A stretch of 64,000 nucleotides of DNA from Streptomyces tuirus (GTDB taxonomy: Bacteria; Actinomycetota; Actinomycetes; Streptomycetales; Streptomycetaceae): NCBI GenBank assembly GCA_018195615.1, contig JAGTPG010000001.1:372001-436000 (forward strand), read 5' to 3'. The position numbers were made by a program, and so were the translations under genes. This document shows positions 26,861 to 35,977 of the stretch, one piece after another; the first letter of the stretch is position 1, and each line of letters opens with the position of its first letter. Under the pieces are notes generated by a model. That model was not told the DNA's origin and did no database searches. It saw only the letters and a list, made by a program, of their open reading frames with translations.

Positions 26861-28758
26861 TCAGTCCTTACCGACGACGATCACCTCGTCCTCGGCCGTC
26901 CAGCGGCGCCGCTCGCCCTTGGGCGGGTTGATGCGCACGCCGTGGCCGGAAGTGGTCGACGGGCCGTCGTGGGTTCGGTATCCGATGGCGCATTCGCCGC
27001 GTTCGCGTGCCGCGGCCACGATCGTGGCGAAGGACGTCTCGCGCCCCGGCAGGACATAGTCGGTGGCCGGCCGCATGCGCACTCCGGTCCCGTCGGCGGA
27101 GAACAGTTCCTCGAACACCGCGGCCAAGTTCCCGTTCTGGGAGATCTGCGCCATGAGCAGGCCGATGAGCTTGCCACTGATGATCACGTCGGCTCCGGGG
27201 CTGATGGGGGCCAGCGCCCGGTTGCGGTCGTCGATCAGTTCGGTGACGACCGGCAGTTCGCGGCCGCTGGTCTCCTCCAGCTGACGCAGCAGCAGGAGGG
27301 TGACGAGCGTGCGGTTGTCGGGGTCGTCCGACGGCTGCCCCGGAGCGGGGTCCTGGCCGAGCACGATCACACTGTCGTAGGAGTGGACGTCCAGGCGTCG
27401 CAGGGTCTCGGGGCGCGTGACGTCCCCGTGGTGCAGGGTCAGGGTCAGATCGGTGCCGCTGCGCTCGTCGGCCTCGCTCACCTGCCGGACTGTCCCTTCA
27501 TCACCGTCCGCCACCACGTCGACCGCTGATCCGGGCCGGGCGCGGCGGCGCAACTGGTCGATCATGAGCGGCGCTCGGCGATTCCAGCCCAGCAGGAGAA
27601 CCCGCTCCGGCCGCGCGGGCGCCGAAGGGCCGGACGCGATCGCCGACTTCTCGACCAGCTCCGCGCAGTCGGCCGGCCAGGCCGTGTCGTCGTCACGGGA
27701 GATGACGACGAGCAGGTCGTCGGGGCGATCGGCGTCTGTGGTGGCGGGTTGAGCAGGGAGGTGTCTCCCCGCACGATTCCGACGACGCTCGACGTCGGGT
27801 AGGACAGCAGGGCGTCGCCGAACGGCCGGCCGGTCAGGGTCGGCTCCGTGACGAGGTAGAACTCGTCACCGGCGAAGTCGAGGAGCTCCTGGTGGACGAG
27901 AGAGAGGCCGGGGCGGCGCGCGGCCTGGACGATCAGCCGGGCGGTGACGGTGTCGCTCTCCAGGATGACGCCGCCCGGTCCGGCGGCGAGAGAGGCGGCC
28001 AGGCGGTAGCGGTCGTCCCGGACGGCGGCGACGACGGGCGGCCGCGTCGTCTCCGCTGCCAGGGCCGCCCTCAGCGCCAGCAGCGTCTTGACCACCTCGG
28101 CGTCGGCGTCCGGCTCGTCGTGGGGCAGGACCAGCACGACACCGGCCGTGGCCGGGCTGGTGAGGGTGAGCACGGCCGGGTCGGTGGTGGGACCGCTGCG
28201 GCAGATCAGCCGGGTGCGGCCGACGGGGCCCACCTTCGTGCTCAGGGCCTCCTCCATGGCGGTCTTGTCCCGGTCGGCCAGCACGGCCACCGCCGTCCGC
28301 CGCTGGTTGGCGCCCGCGGCCACCAACTCGCTCACCACCGTGAAGACCTGCTCCGACCACCCCAGGACCACGGCGTGCCCTTGTTCGAGCACGGTGGAAC
28401 GGCCCCGCCGCAAATCGGTGAGCCGCTCGGTGAGCGCTGTCGTGATCAGGCCGACGAGCGTCGAGACGTACAGCAGAGCGACCAGGGCGAGCAGCACCGA
28501 CATCGTCACGCGCAGCGGCGTACCGGTCGCACCGCCCAGCCGCAGTGTCTCCCCGGTGTGGCGCCATACCTGCGCCAGCCGGTCCGTCAGGGGCGCCGGC
28601 GCCTCGGGGTCGGTCCACACCAGCACCGCACTGGCCGGGACGACGATGGCCAGACACACCAGCGCCATCCAGCCGACGAGAGCGGAGGCACCGCGGGTCA
28701 GCGTGCTGTCGAACCAGTAACGGGCTCTGTCACCGAACGGAGTGCGCCGCTGCGCCAT
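26861..28758 (-). CDS. CASTOR/POLLUX-related ion channel with two TrkA-N-like domains; one frameshift
   Basis: The product is about 632 residues across a junction near 27748. Two membrane segments (ALVGWMALVCLAIVVPASAVL and TMSVLLALVALLYVSTLVGL) flank a region that could form a pore, followed by VLEQGHAVVLGWSEQVFTVV and a second Rossmann-like repeat with RVLLLGWNRRAPLMIDQL. This is the arrangement of plant CASTOR/POLLUX and their bacterial relatives, calcium-regulated potassium channels with RCK-type domains. It is probably a membrane tetramer. ATG 28758 follows GGAGGGGAAGG. It is divergent from L-glutamate oxidase. Confidence 0.78.
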
Positions 28759-29007
28759 CCTTCCCCTCCGTCGCCCGCACTCTTGCTCAGGCCGGAGAGC
28801 ACGGATGTGGATATGCACAGGGCAGTTTGGGTGATCGATCTCGGTGGCCGGCGGACTTCGCTCAGCCTTCATCCCTTCGGGTACTCCGAGCGGCCCCCAT
28901 AGGCTGACCTGCTGTGACGTCAGGGTTTGTCCCCGTCGTCGCTCCTTCGAGTCAACGCCGGAGCGAAGGACGGACGCCTGGTCACGACCGCCAGTACAAA
29001 GACCGCC

Positions 29008-31002
29008 ATGACTGAAGATCACTCGGTGGTGTGCTCGGACGACGGTCTCACCCGGAGGACTTTCGCGGCGGCGGCCGGCACGGCCACGGTGGCAACGGCC
29101 CTGACCGGGGGTGTCGCCGCCGCTCTGCCCGCACCGGCTGCCCCGGGCGAGGGCCGTGGCGCCGGCTTCGACCGGTCCCTCGCCGTCGCTCGCGCCCTCC
29201 TCGTGCTGGACTCCGACGACCGCCCCCTCGTACCGCGTTACCAGCGCGTCCTCCAGAAGGGACTGCCGTCCGGCCGGCGGACACGCCCCAAGAACGTCCT
29301 GGTCATCGGCGCCGGTCCGGCCGGTCTCGTGGCTGCCTGGCTCCTGAAGAAGGCGGGGCACCGGGTGACGGTGCTGGAGGCCAACGGCAACCGCGCGGGC
29401 GGGCGCATCAAGACCTTCCGCAACGGCGGTCACGAACAGGCCGAGCAGCCCTTCGCCGATCCCCGCCAGTACGCCGAGGCGGGCGCGATGCGCATCCCCG
29501 GCAGCCACCCCCTGGTGATGGAGCTGATCGACCAGTTCGGACTGGAGAAACGGCGTTTCCACTACGTCGACGTCGACGAGGGGGGACGTCCCGCCGGCCG
29601 CACCTGGATCCACGTCAACGGCATCCGCGTGCGGCGCGCCGACTACGCCCGCGCGCCCCGGCGCGTGAACCGGTCCTTCGGCGTGCCCAAGGCCCACTGG
29701 GACACCCCCGCCGCCGCCATCCTGCGCTCCGTGCTGGACCCGGTGCGCGACGAGTTCAGCTACGTCAACGGTGACGGCAAGCGGGTCGGCAAGCCGCTCC
29801 CGGAGCGGCTGCGGGGCTGGGCCCGGGTGGTGCAGCGGTTCGGTGACTGGTCGATGTTCCGCTTCCTGACCGAGCACGCCGGCCTCGACGAGCGGACCGT
29901 CGACCTGATCGGCACCCTGGAGAACCTCACCTCACGCCTCCCGCTGTCGTTCATCCACAGCTTCATCGGCTCCTCCCTCATCAGCCCCGACACGCCCTTC
30001 TACGAGTTGGAGGGCGGCACGGCCGTACTGCCGGACGCACTCCTGGAACGGGTGCGGGGGGACGTACGGTTCGACCGCCGTGTCACGCGCATCCAGTACC
30101 ACCACCCCGACCGCTCTTCGGCGGACACCCCGCACGTCCGGAGCAAGGGTCCGCACGTGTGGGTGGACACCGTGTCCGAGGGCCGCGACGGGCCCGTCGT
30201 ACGCGAGCAGTTCACCGCGGACGTCGCCGTGGTCACGGTTCCCTTCTCCGGGCTGCGCCACGTGCAGATCGCCCCGCCCCTGTCGTACGGCAAGCGCCGC
30301 GCGGTCTGCGAATTGCACTACGACAGCGCGACCAAGGTGCTGCTGGAGTTCAGCCGCCGGTGGTGGGAGTTCGACGAGGCGGACTGGAAGCGCGAGCTGA
30401 ACGCCGTCGAACCGGGCCTGTACGACGCCTACCGCACCGGCCGCGCCGCCGCGGACGGCAGTCTGCTCGGCGCCCATCCCTCCGTGCCGGGCGGACACAT
30501 CACGGCGGGTCAGCGCACCCACTACGCCGCCAACCGCGCGATCGCCCGCGACCAGCCGGAGGCGGTCGACGTGGTGGGCGGCGGCTCGGTGTCGGACAAC
30601 GCCAACCGGTTCATGTTCCACCCGTCCCATCCGGTTCCGGGCAGTGCGGGAGGTGTGGTCCTGGCGTCCTACAGCTGGGCGGACGACGCGCTGCGCTGGG
30701 ACTCCCTGGACGACGAGGCCCGGTACCCACACGCCCTGTGCGGCCTGCAGCAGGTCTACGGCCAGCGCGTCGAGGTCTTCTACACGGGCGCGGGCCGCAC
30801 GCAGAGCTGGCTGCGCGATCCCTACGCCTACGGGGAGGCGTCCGTGCTCCTGCCCGGGCAGCACACGGAGTTGCTGCCCGCGATCCCGGTGAGTGAAGGG
30901 CCGTTGCACTTCGCCGGGGACCACACGTCCGTCAAGCCGGCGTGGATCGAGGGAGCCGTGGAGTCCGCCGTGCGTGCCGCCCTGGAGGTCCACACGGCAT
31001 GA
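29008..31002 (+). CDS. L-glutamate oxidase (flavin amine oxidase family), Tat-exported
   Basis: An intact protein of 664 residues, closely resembling the Streptomyces L-glutamate oxidase precursor as I remember it (start MTEDH, then a twin-arginine signal with [19 protein letters not shown]). FAD-binding [20 protein letters not shown] is near residue 105, then GGRIKTFR. The C-terminal FAD contact is [22 protein letters not shown]. The enzyme oxidatively deaminates L-glutamate to 2-oxoglutarate with release of H2O2 and ammonia, outside the cell. ATG 29008 is chosen over the TTG at 28927 because it matches the known precursor start. Related enzymes are cut into several chains on maturation. Confidence 0.92.
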   Translation: MTEDHSVVCSDDGLTRRTFAAAAGTATVATALTGGVAAALPAPAAPGEGRGAGFDRSLAVARALLVLDSDDRPLVPRYQRVLQKGLPSGRRTRPKNVLVIGAGPAGLVAAWLLKKAGHRVTVLEANGNRAGGRIKTFRNGGHEQAEQPFADPRQYAEAGAMRIPGSHPLVMELIDQFGLEKRRFHYVDVDEGGRPAGRTWIHVNGIRVRRADYARAPRRVNRSFGVPKAHWDTPAAAILRSVLDPVRDEFSYVNGDGKRVGKPLPERLRGWARVVQRFGDWSMFRFLTEHAGLDERTVDLIGTLENLTSRLPLSFIHSFIGSSLISPDTPFYELEGGTAVLPDALLERVRGDVRFDRRVTRIQYHHPDRSSADTPHVRSKGPHVWVDTVSEGRDGPVVREQFTADVAVVTVPFSGLRHVQIAPPLSYGKRRAVCELHYDSATKVLLEFSRRWWEFDEADWKRELNAVEPGLYDAYRTGRAAADGSLLGAHPSVPGGHITAGQRTHYAANRAIARDQPEAVDVVGGGSVSDNANRFMFHPSHPVPGSAGGVVLASYSWADDALRWDSLDDEARYPHALCGLQQVYGQRVEVFYTGAGRTQSWLRDPYAYGEASVLLPGQHTELLPAIPVSEGPLHFAGDHTSVKPAWIEGAVESAVRAALEVHTA

Positions 31003-31025
31003 GCCGCACGGTCCGCTGAGCCACG

Positions 31026-31052
31026 GGGGTGGGGGCCGTCGGCCCCCACCCC
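31026..31052 (+). terminator. Terminator of the L-glutamate oxidase gene
   Basis: A 12-bp perfect stem, GGGGTGGGGGCC with GGCCCCCACCCC, and loop GTC, begin 24 bp after the stop at 31002. It also lies just past the stop of the convergent Ser/Cys-tail gene. Confidence 0.85.
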
Positions 31053-31071
31053 GAGTCCGACGGCTGAGCTG

Positions 31072-31416
31072 TCAACAGGAACTGCCGCACGATGACGAGC
31101 TGCTGCAGGACGACGAACTGCCGCACGACGACGAGCTGCTGGAGCAGGACGAGGAGCCGCTGCAGGAAGAACCAGACGGCGAGCTGTCGCAGGTGTCATC
31201 CGCTGCGTACCAGGCCGAATCGCCGGACGAGGTGCCCGCCCCTCCTGTCGCCGATACCGCACCCGTACCGCCGCTTGTCGGCCACGCCCCGTGCCCGGAG
31301 GCCTGCCAACCCAGATCGTCCCAGGCACGCCGCCATGCCCGACGCACGAGCCAGGCACCCAGCACGGCCACCCCCAGCGCGGCAGCGCCCACCATGATCA
31401 GAGCAGTCACGATCAC
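31072..31416 (-). CDS. Small membrane protein with Ser/Cys-repeat C-terminal tail
   Basis: The product is 114 residues from GTG 31416, which has GGAAGGGGGAC in front. One N-terminal transmembrane segment (VTALIMVGAAALGVAVLGAW) is followed by a basic RRAWRRAW stretch, a flexible Gly/Ser/Thr/Ala region, and a striking last 45 residues almost entirely Ser and Cys (CSGSSSCSSSSSSCGSS type). Many actinobacterial membrane proteins of the TIGR04222 kind end in Gly/Cys-rich tails, which this resembles. The role is unknown; metal binding, disulfide crosslinking or wall anchoring are possible. Confidence 0.65.
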   Translation of the reverse strand: MIVTALIMVGAAALGVAVLGAWLVRRAWRRAWDDLGWQASGHGAWPTSGGTGAVSATGGAGTSSGDSAWYAADDTCDSSPSGSSCSGSSSCSSSSSSCGSSSSCSSSSSCGSSC

Positions 31417-31653
31417 GTCCCCCTTCCACCGGGCCGAGCGCACCGGGTCCCCCACCCATGCCCCCGCTCCAGGCGACTTCAATCTCCCCTTGAGCAAGCC
31501 CAGAGGTTCGGTGAGCGGCGCGGCGGAAGCCGTGAAACTACTGTGCACCAGGAGGAGACTTTAAGTTTCAATGTTCCACTTCGCCTCGACAGCTGGGACA
31601 GTACGCCCCATGGGGGCAGTACATGACGTCAAGTCGAGGCACCGGGACGACAG

Positions 31654-31965
31654 TTGGCCTACCACGACACCTACTGCCGGACAGCCGGCGCACTCCTGAG
31701 CCCCGCCCTCGGGTGGGTACTGGCGCTCACCGGGGCGGTGGTGCTCCCGCTGACCGTCGCGACCGCCGTCGAACCGGACGACGGGCAGTGGCGTGAGCAC
31801 AGCCCGGGCGTCTACACCGTGAAGGTCGCGGAGGAGACGACCGAGAAGCCGGAGACCTCGGGCCCGGCGGGCCGGCACGGCTCCGCCGCGAGGGTCTCCA
31901 CCCCGGCTCCCGCGCCCTCCCCCTTGCCGGCCCCGGTCCCTCCGACGGACCACGGCCCTCCGTAG
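31654..31965 (+). CDS. Hypothetical small membrane protein
   Basis: The product is 103 residues. One hydrophobic segment (LGWVLALTGAVVLPLTVATAV) is followed by a proline/alanine-rich tail (APAPSPLPAPVP). The only start in frame is TTG 31654 with a poor ribosome site, so the true start may be elsewhere. Codon use is plausible. It lies convergent to the response regulator gene at 31980. No family recognised. Confidence 0.45.
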   Translation: MAYHDTYCRTAGALLSPALGWVLALTGAVVLPLTVATAVEPDDGQWREHSPGVYTVKVAEETTEKPETSGPAGRHGSAARVSTPAPAPSPLPAPVPPTDHGPP

Positions 31966-31979
31966 GCCGCTTTCGCTGT

Positions 31980-32683
31980 TCACGCCCGCCAGGCATACCG
32001 GCGTTCCGGCCGCCCGGCGGCGCCGTAGCGCAGGGACACCTCCGCGCTGCCGGTGCTGTGGAAGTGTTCCAGATAGCGGCGGGCGCTCACCCGGGAGACG
32101 CCGGTCAGAGCGGCGCACTCGGTGGCGGACAGGGTGCCGTCCGCCGCCCGCAGGGCCCGCTCGACCAGCTCGGCGGTCTCCACGCTCATGCCCTTGGGCA
32201 GGGTGGGGCCGGTGCGGGGACGACCGCTCCGGCCAGGACCCGGTCCACGTCCGCCTGGCCCCGTACGACCGTGCTCAGCAGCCGTCCCCGCTGGGCCGCG
32301 TAGCGCTCCAGACGGGGGCGCAGATCCTCGAAGTCGAACGGCTTGAGGAGGTAGTCGACGACGCCGCGGCGGACGGCACCGCGTACCGTGTCGGCCTCCT
32401 GCGCCGCGCTGATCACCATGACGTCACAGTCGTGACCGGCCGTGCGCAGCCGGGGGATGACGTCGAGGCCGAAGAGGTCGGGGAGATACAGGTCGAGCAG
32501 GACGAGGTCGGGGCGCAGTGCGTCCACGGCCTCGATGGCCTGTCCGCCGGTGTGGGCCACGCCGACGACGCGGAACGGCTCGACGCGTTCGGCGAACGTG
32601 CGGTGGACCCTGGCGACCATGAAGTCGTCGTCGACCACGAGGACGTCGATGGTGCCCGCCCTGTCACGGGGTCGGGTGGTCAT
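31980..32683 (-). CDS. Response regulator, CitB/DcuR type; one frameshift
   Basis: The product is about 235 residues across a junction near 32205 (CCCC for CCCCC, giving PAPTLPKGMSV). The receiver domain has VLVVDDDFMVARVH with the acidic pocket, the phosphorylated Asp in LVLLDLYLPD, and the conserved Lys in YLLKPFDFEDL. The C-terminal helix-turn-helix contains LSATECAALTGVSRVSARRYLEH, the form found in DcuR/CitB regulators. ATG 32683 overlaps the kinase stop (ATGA), so the two are translated together. It is expected to control the divergent TctC gene. Confidence 0.9.
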
Positions 32684-34303
32684 GGGGCCGCTCCTTCCAC
32701 GACCGCGTCGGTGAGCCGGCCGACGGTCATGCGTGCGGTGAACACGGCCCCGTCGGGGGTGTTGGCCACCGAGATCTCACCCCCGTGCCGTTCGCAGACC
32801 AGCTTGGTCAGGGCCAGTCCGATGCCACGTTCGCCCTCCCGCGCGGCCTTGGTCGTGAAGCCGTGGAGAACACCTCGCGGGCCAGTTCGGGAGCCACGCC
32901 CGGCCCGGAGTCACGCACCGAGATCTCCACGCTGGAGGCGTCCTGCCGCAGTGCCACCTCGACCCAGGAGTCGTCCTGTGCGGCGGTGGCGTCGACGGCG
33001 TTGTCCACCAGGTTGCCCACCACGGTCGCCACGTCGGCGGCGTCCTCGGGGCCAGCCGTTCCAGCGCGGTGTCGTCGGAGATGCGCAGGCTGACCTTGCG
33101 TTCGGCCGCGAGGGACGCCTTCGCCATCAGCAGCGCGGCCACCGCGGTGTCCCGGACGCGGCGGCTGAGGGTGACGTCCAGGGACTGGCGGCGCTGGTTC
33201 AACGCCCGGATGTAGCGCACGACTTCGTCCTGCTCACCGATCTGGATCAGCCCGGAGATGGTGTGCAGCTGGTTGGCGAACTCGTGCGCCTGCGCGCGCA
33301 GCAGCTCCGATGAGCTGCGGAAGGAGCCGATCTCCCGCTCCAGCCGGGCCAGTTCGGTGCGGTCGCGCAGGGTGGTGACGGAGCCGAGGTGGCGGCCGTC
33401 CTTGGTGACGGTCATCCGGTTCATCACCAGGACCCGGCCGTGGCGGACGACGACCTCGTCCCGCTTGTCCGCCGCGGTTCCGGACAGGACGTCGCGCAGC
33501 CGTCCGTCGATGCCCAGGCCGTCCAGGCTCTGGCCGACGCAGTCCTCGGGCAGGTCGAGCAGGCGGCGGCCCATGTCGTTGACGAGGGTGAGCCGTTGCT
33601 GCGGGTCCAGGGCGATCACGCCCTCGGCGATCCCGTACAGCATCGCCTCCCGGTGCTCGGCGAGCCCGGCGATCTCCCGGGGCTCCAGTCCGAGAGTCTG
33701 CCGCTTCACCCGCCGCGCGAGCAACCAGGAGCCCGCCACGCCGAGCCCGCTGGCGATGCCCAGATAGGCGAGCAGATAGGAGGAGGCGCCGCTGAGCCGC
33801 TGCCACACCGTCGGATCGGCCACTGAGATCATGACCGTGCCGAGGATCCGGCCGAGGTTCTCCTCTCGCGCCCGAGGACGGGGACCTGGGCGGCCAGCTC
33901 CTGGTTGCCGTCCAGGGTCAGCTGCCCGGACCAGCCACGACCCGGGACGGTGCCCTGACCCTGGGGCAGCCACGCGCCGACCACCGTGGGATTGGTGGAG
34001 CTGACGATCCGGCCGGAGGCGTCGGCCACGGTCACCGAGGTCACTCCGGACTGCGCCTGGGTGGCGAGCACCAGCGGGGCGAGCGTCTCCTCGGGGCGGG
34101 ACGCACCAGCTGGCTGCGCACCAGGGGTTGGCGGCCAGCTGTTCGGCCAGCGCGCTCACCCGGCGTCCTTCGACGCGGTTGAAGGTGGCCTGCGACTGGG
34201 CGAGGGAGACCGCGGCGACCGCCAGCAGCACCACCACGACGATGGCGAGCTGGAGCACCAGCATCTCGCCCGCGAGCGAATGGCGACGAAAGGTGGCGAC
34301 CAC
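32680..34303 (-). CDS. Sensor histidine kinase, CitA/DcuS family; several frameshifts
   Basis: The product is about 540 residues across five junctions (near 34127, 34100, 33868, 33050 and 32866), at least two in C-runs. Domains: membrane segment LVLQLAIVVVVLLAVAAVSLA, an extracytoplasmic PAS-like sensor with SVTVADASGRIVSSTNPTVVG, a second membrane segment, a cytoplasmic PAS with GVIALDPQQRLTLVND, the phospho-acceptor AHEFANQLHTISGL, and an ATPase domain with VVGNLVDNAVDA and DSGPGV. Relatives sense citrate or C4-dicarboxylates. GTG 34303 is chosen so that the first membrane segment follows a short basic leader. So many shifts in one gene could also mean real decay. Confidence 0.8.
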
Positions 34304-34345
34304 AACGAACTCAATCTGTACTGCTGACACAAGTGGGGCGGCTCG

Positions 34346-34361
34346 TGTGCCGAGTCGCACA
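34346..34361. promoter_or_regulatory. Imperfectly spaced palindrome between kinase and TctC genes
   Basis: TGTGC-CGAGTC-GCACA lies in the 97-bp divergent gap, 40 bp before tctC. It is a candidate target of the response regulator encoded at 31980, judged only from position and symmetry. Confidence 0.35.
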
Positions 34362-34400
34362 ATCATGACTCCGGCCAGGGAAAACCGGAAGGTGGGTGTC

Positions 34401-35381
34401 ATGAGACGTCCCGCACGCGCTGTGCTCGGCGCCTGCGTCGTCCTGGTCCTGCTGGTGGCCGGCGCGTGCGGTGGGTGGCCGGACGACGGGCCCGCGCCGG
34501 ACCTGCGGCTCATGGTGCCGAACACTCCCGGCGGCGGCTACGACACCACCGCCCGCACGGCGGCCCGGGTGATGGAGGAGACCGGTATCGCCTCGGACGT
34601 GCAGGTGTTCAATCTGCCGGGCGCCGGCGGCACGGTGGGTCTGCAGCGCCTGGCCCGCGAGCGGGGCAACGGCGATCTCGCGCTGCAGATGGGCCTGGGA
34701 GTGGTGGGCGCCTCGCACGCGGCCGGGTCGCGGGTGAGCGTCACCGGGACCACCCCCATCGCCCGCCTGATCGAGGAGGCCGGCGCGGTCGTCGTGCGCG
34801 CGGACTCGCCGTACCGGACGATCGGCGCCCTGGTAGAGGCCTGGCGCCAGGATCCCGGGGGTTCAGGGTCGGCGGCGGCTCCTCCGTCGGCGGACCCGAC
34901 CACCTCCTGCCGATGGAGCTGGCGCGGGCGGTCGGCATCGACCCGGGGGAGGTCGAGTACGTCCCGTACGACGGCGGGGGCGGTGACCTGCTGCCCGCGC
35001 TGCTCGACGGCCGGATCGACGTCGCCACCAGTGGGTTCGGCGAGTTCCTCGACCAGAGGCGCGGCGGCCGGGTGCGGGTCCTCGCCGTCACCGGCGAGCG
35101 GCCGGTCGGTGTCCTGCCCGGTGTTCCGACGCTGAAGTCCTCGGGATCGACCTGGTCTTCAACAACTGGCGGGCATCGTGGCCCCGCCCGGCATCAGCGA
35201 CACCGACCGGCGGCGCTGGGTCGAGGCGCTGACCGAGCTGCACGCCTCCCGCCAGTGGCGGGCCGAGCTCCGCCGGCACGGCTGGACCGACGTGTTCGCC
35301 ACGGGCCGTGCCTTCGAGTCCTACCTCGCCCGACAGGACGCGCAGGTCGCCGGTCTCGTCCGCCGTCTCGGACGGCGGTGA
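34401..35381 (+). CDS. TctC/BugT-family tricarboxylate-binding lipoprotein; three frameshifts
   Basis: The product is about 327 residues across junctions near 34857, 35135 and 35173. The lipobox is LLVAGAC at residues 18-24. The mature protein shows LRLMVPNTPGGGYDTTARTA, the typical ligand loop of the Bug/TctC fold, then NLPGAGGTVGLQ and GEFLDQRRGGRVRVLAVTGERP. TctC binds citrate or related acids for the TctAB membrane pair. No tctA or tctB is present downstream, so it may serve as a sensor partner for the adjacent kinase or use a distant transporter. Confidence 0.85.
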
Positions 35382-35383
35382 CG

Positions 35384-35892
35384 TCAGGAGGAGTTCGCGG
35401 TGGGGCCGATGCCGCGCAACTCCCGGACGGTGCCGCCGAGTTTCGCGCGGAGGGGCTCCAGCATCCCCGGCTCGGCGCTGACCACCCAGCGCATGCCGAC
35501 GAGGTACTTGCCCCCGTACACCCGGGCCGACTCCAGCCAGGTCTCCTTCAGCCTCTCCTCGGGAAGGTGGTGATGAGGAAGTCGCCCTTGGCGGTGTGGC
35601 ACACGCCCTCGCGCAGTTCGTCCGCCTCGGTGCGGATCTTCACCTTGCAGCCGGTCAGGCCGGCGATCACCTCCACCTTCGCCGGCGCGACGACTCCGGC
35701 GGCGGGAGCGGCGGACGTGCTCGGCGTCGCCGCCTTGCCGCCGCCGGCCTGCTTGTCGTCGTCACCACCGCCGCCGCAGGCCGTGACGAGGGGGAGCACG
35801 ACCAGGACACCGGCCGCCGCGGTGACGCGCAGCCGGTGGGCGCGGGACAGGGTCCGGCGGGTGGATGGTCGTTGCGGTCGCTGCTGGGACAC
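35384..35892 (-). CDS. Lipoprotein of unknown function; one frameshift
   Basis: The product is about 170 residues across a junction near 35555. A signal peptide ends in the lipobox LPLVTAC, followed by a GGGGDDDKQAGGGK linker. The domain contains cysteines in TGCKVKI and EGVCHTAKGDFLITTFP and ends VGMRWVVSAEPGMLEPLRAKLG. It is anchored outside the membrane. GTG 35892 is preferred, with GGAGAGG before it. It is convergent with tctC (stops 3 bp apart). No known family. Confidence 0.7.
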
Positions 35893-35977
35893 GTCGCCTC
35901 TCCGGGTGCGAACTGTTCCGGCCTGGCGGGCAGGCACGAGTACTCGACGGGAGGTACGGACGCGCGCCCTGAGCCGT

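Noticed and set aside
31080..31200. CRISPR-like or satellite array suggested by repeated GACGAGCTGC units
   Set aside because: The units are the reverse complement of Ser/Cys codons of the gene at 31072-31416, with irregular length and no spacers.
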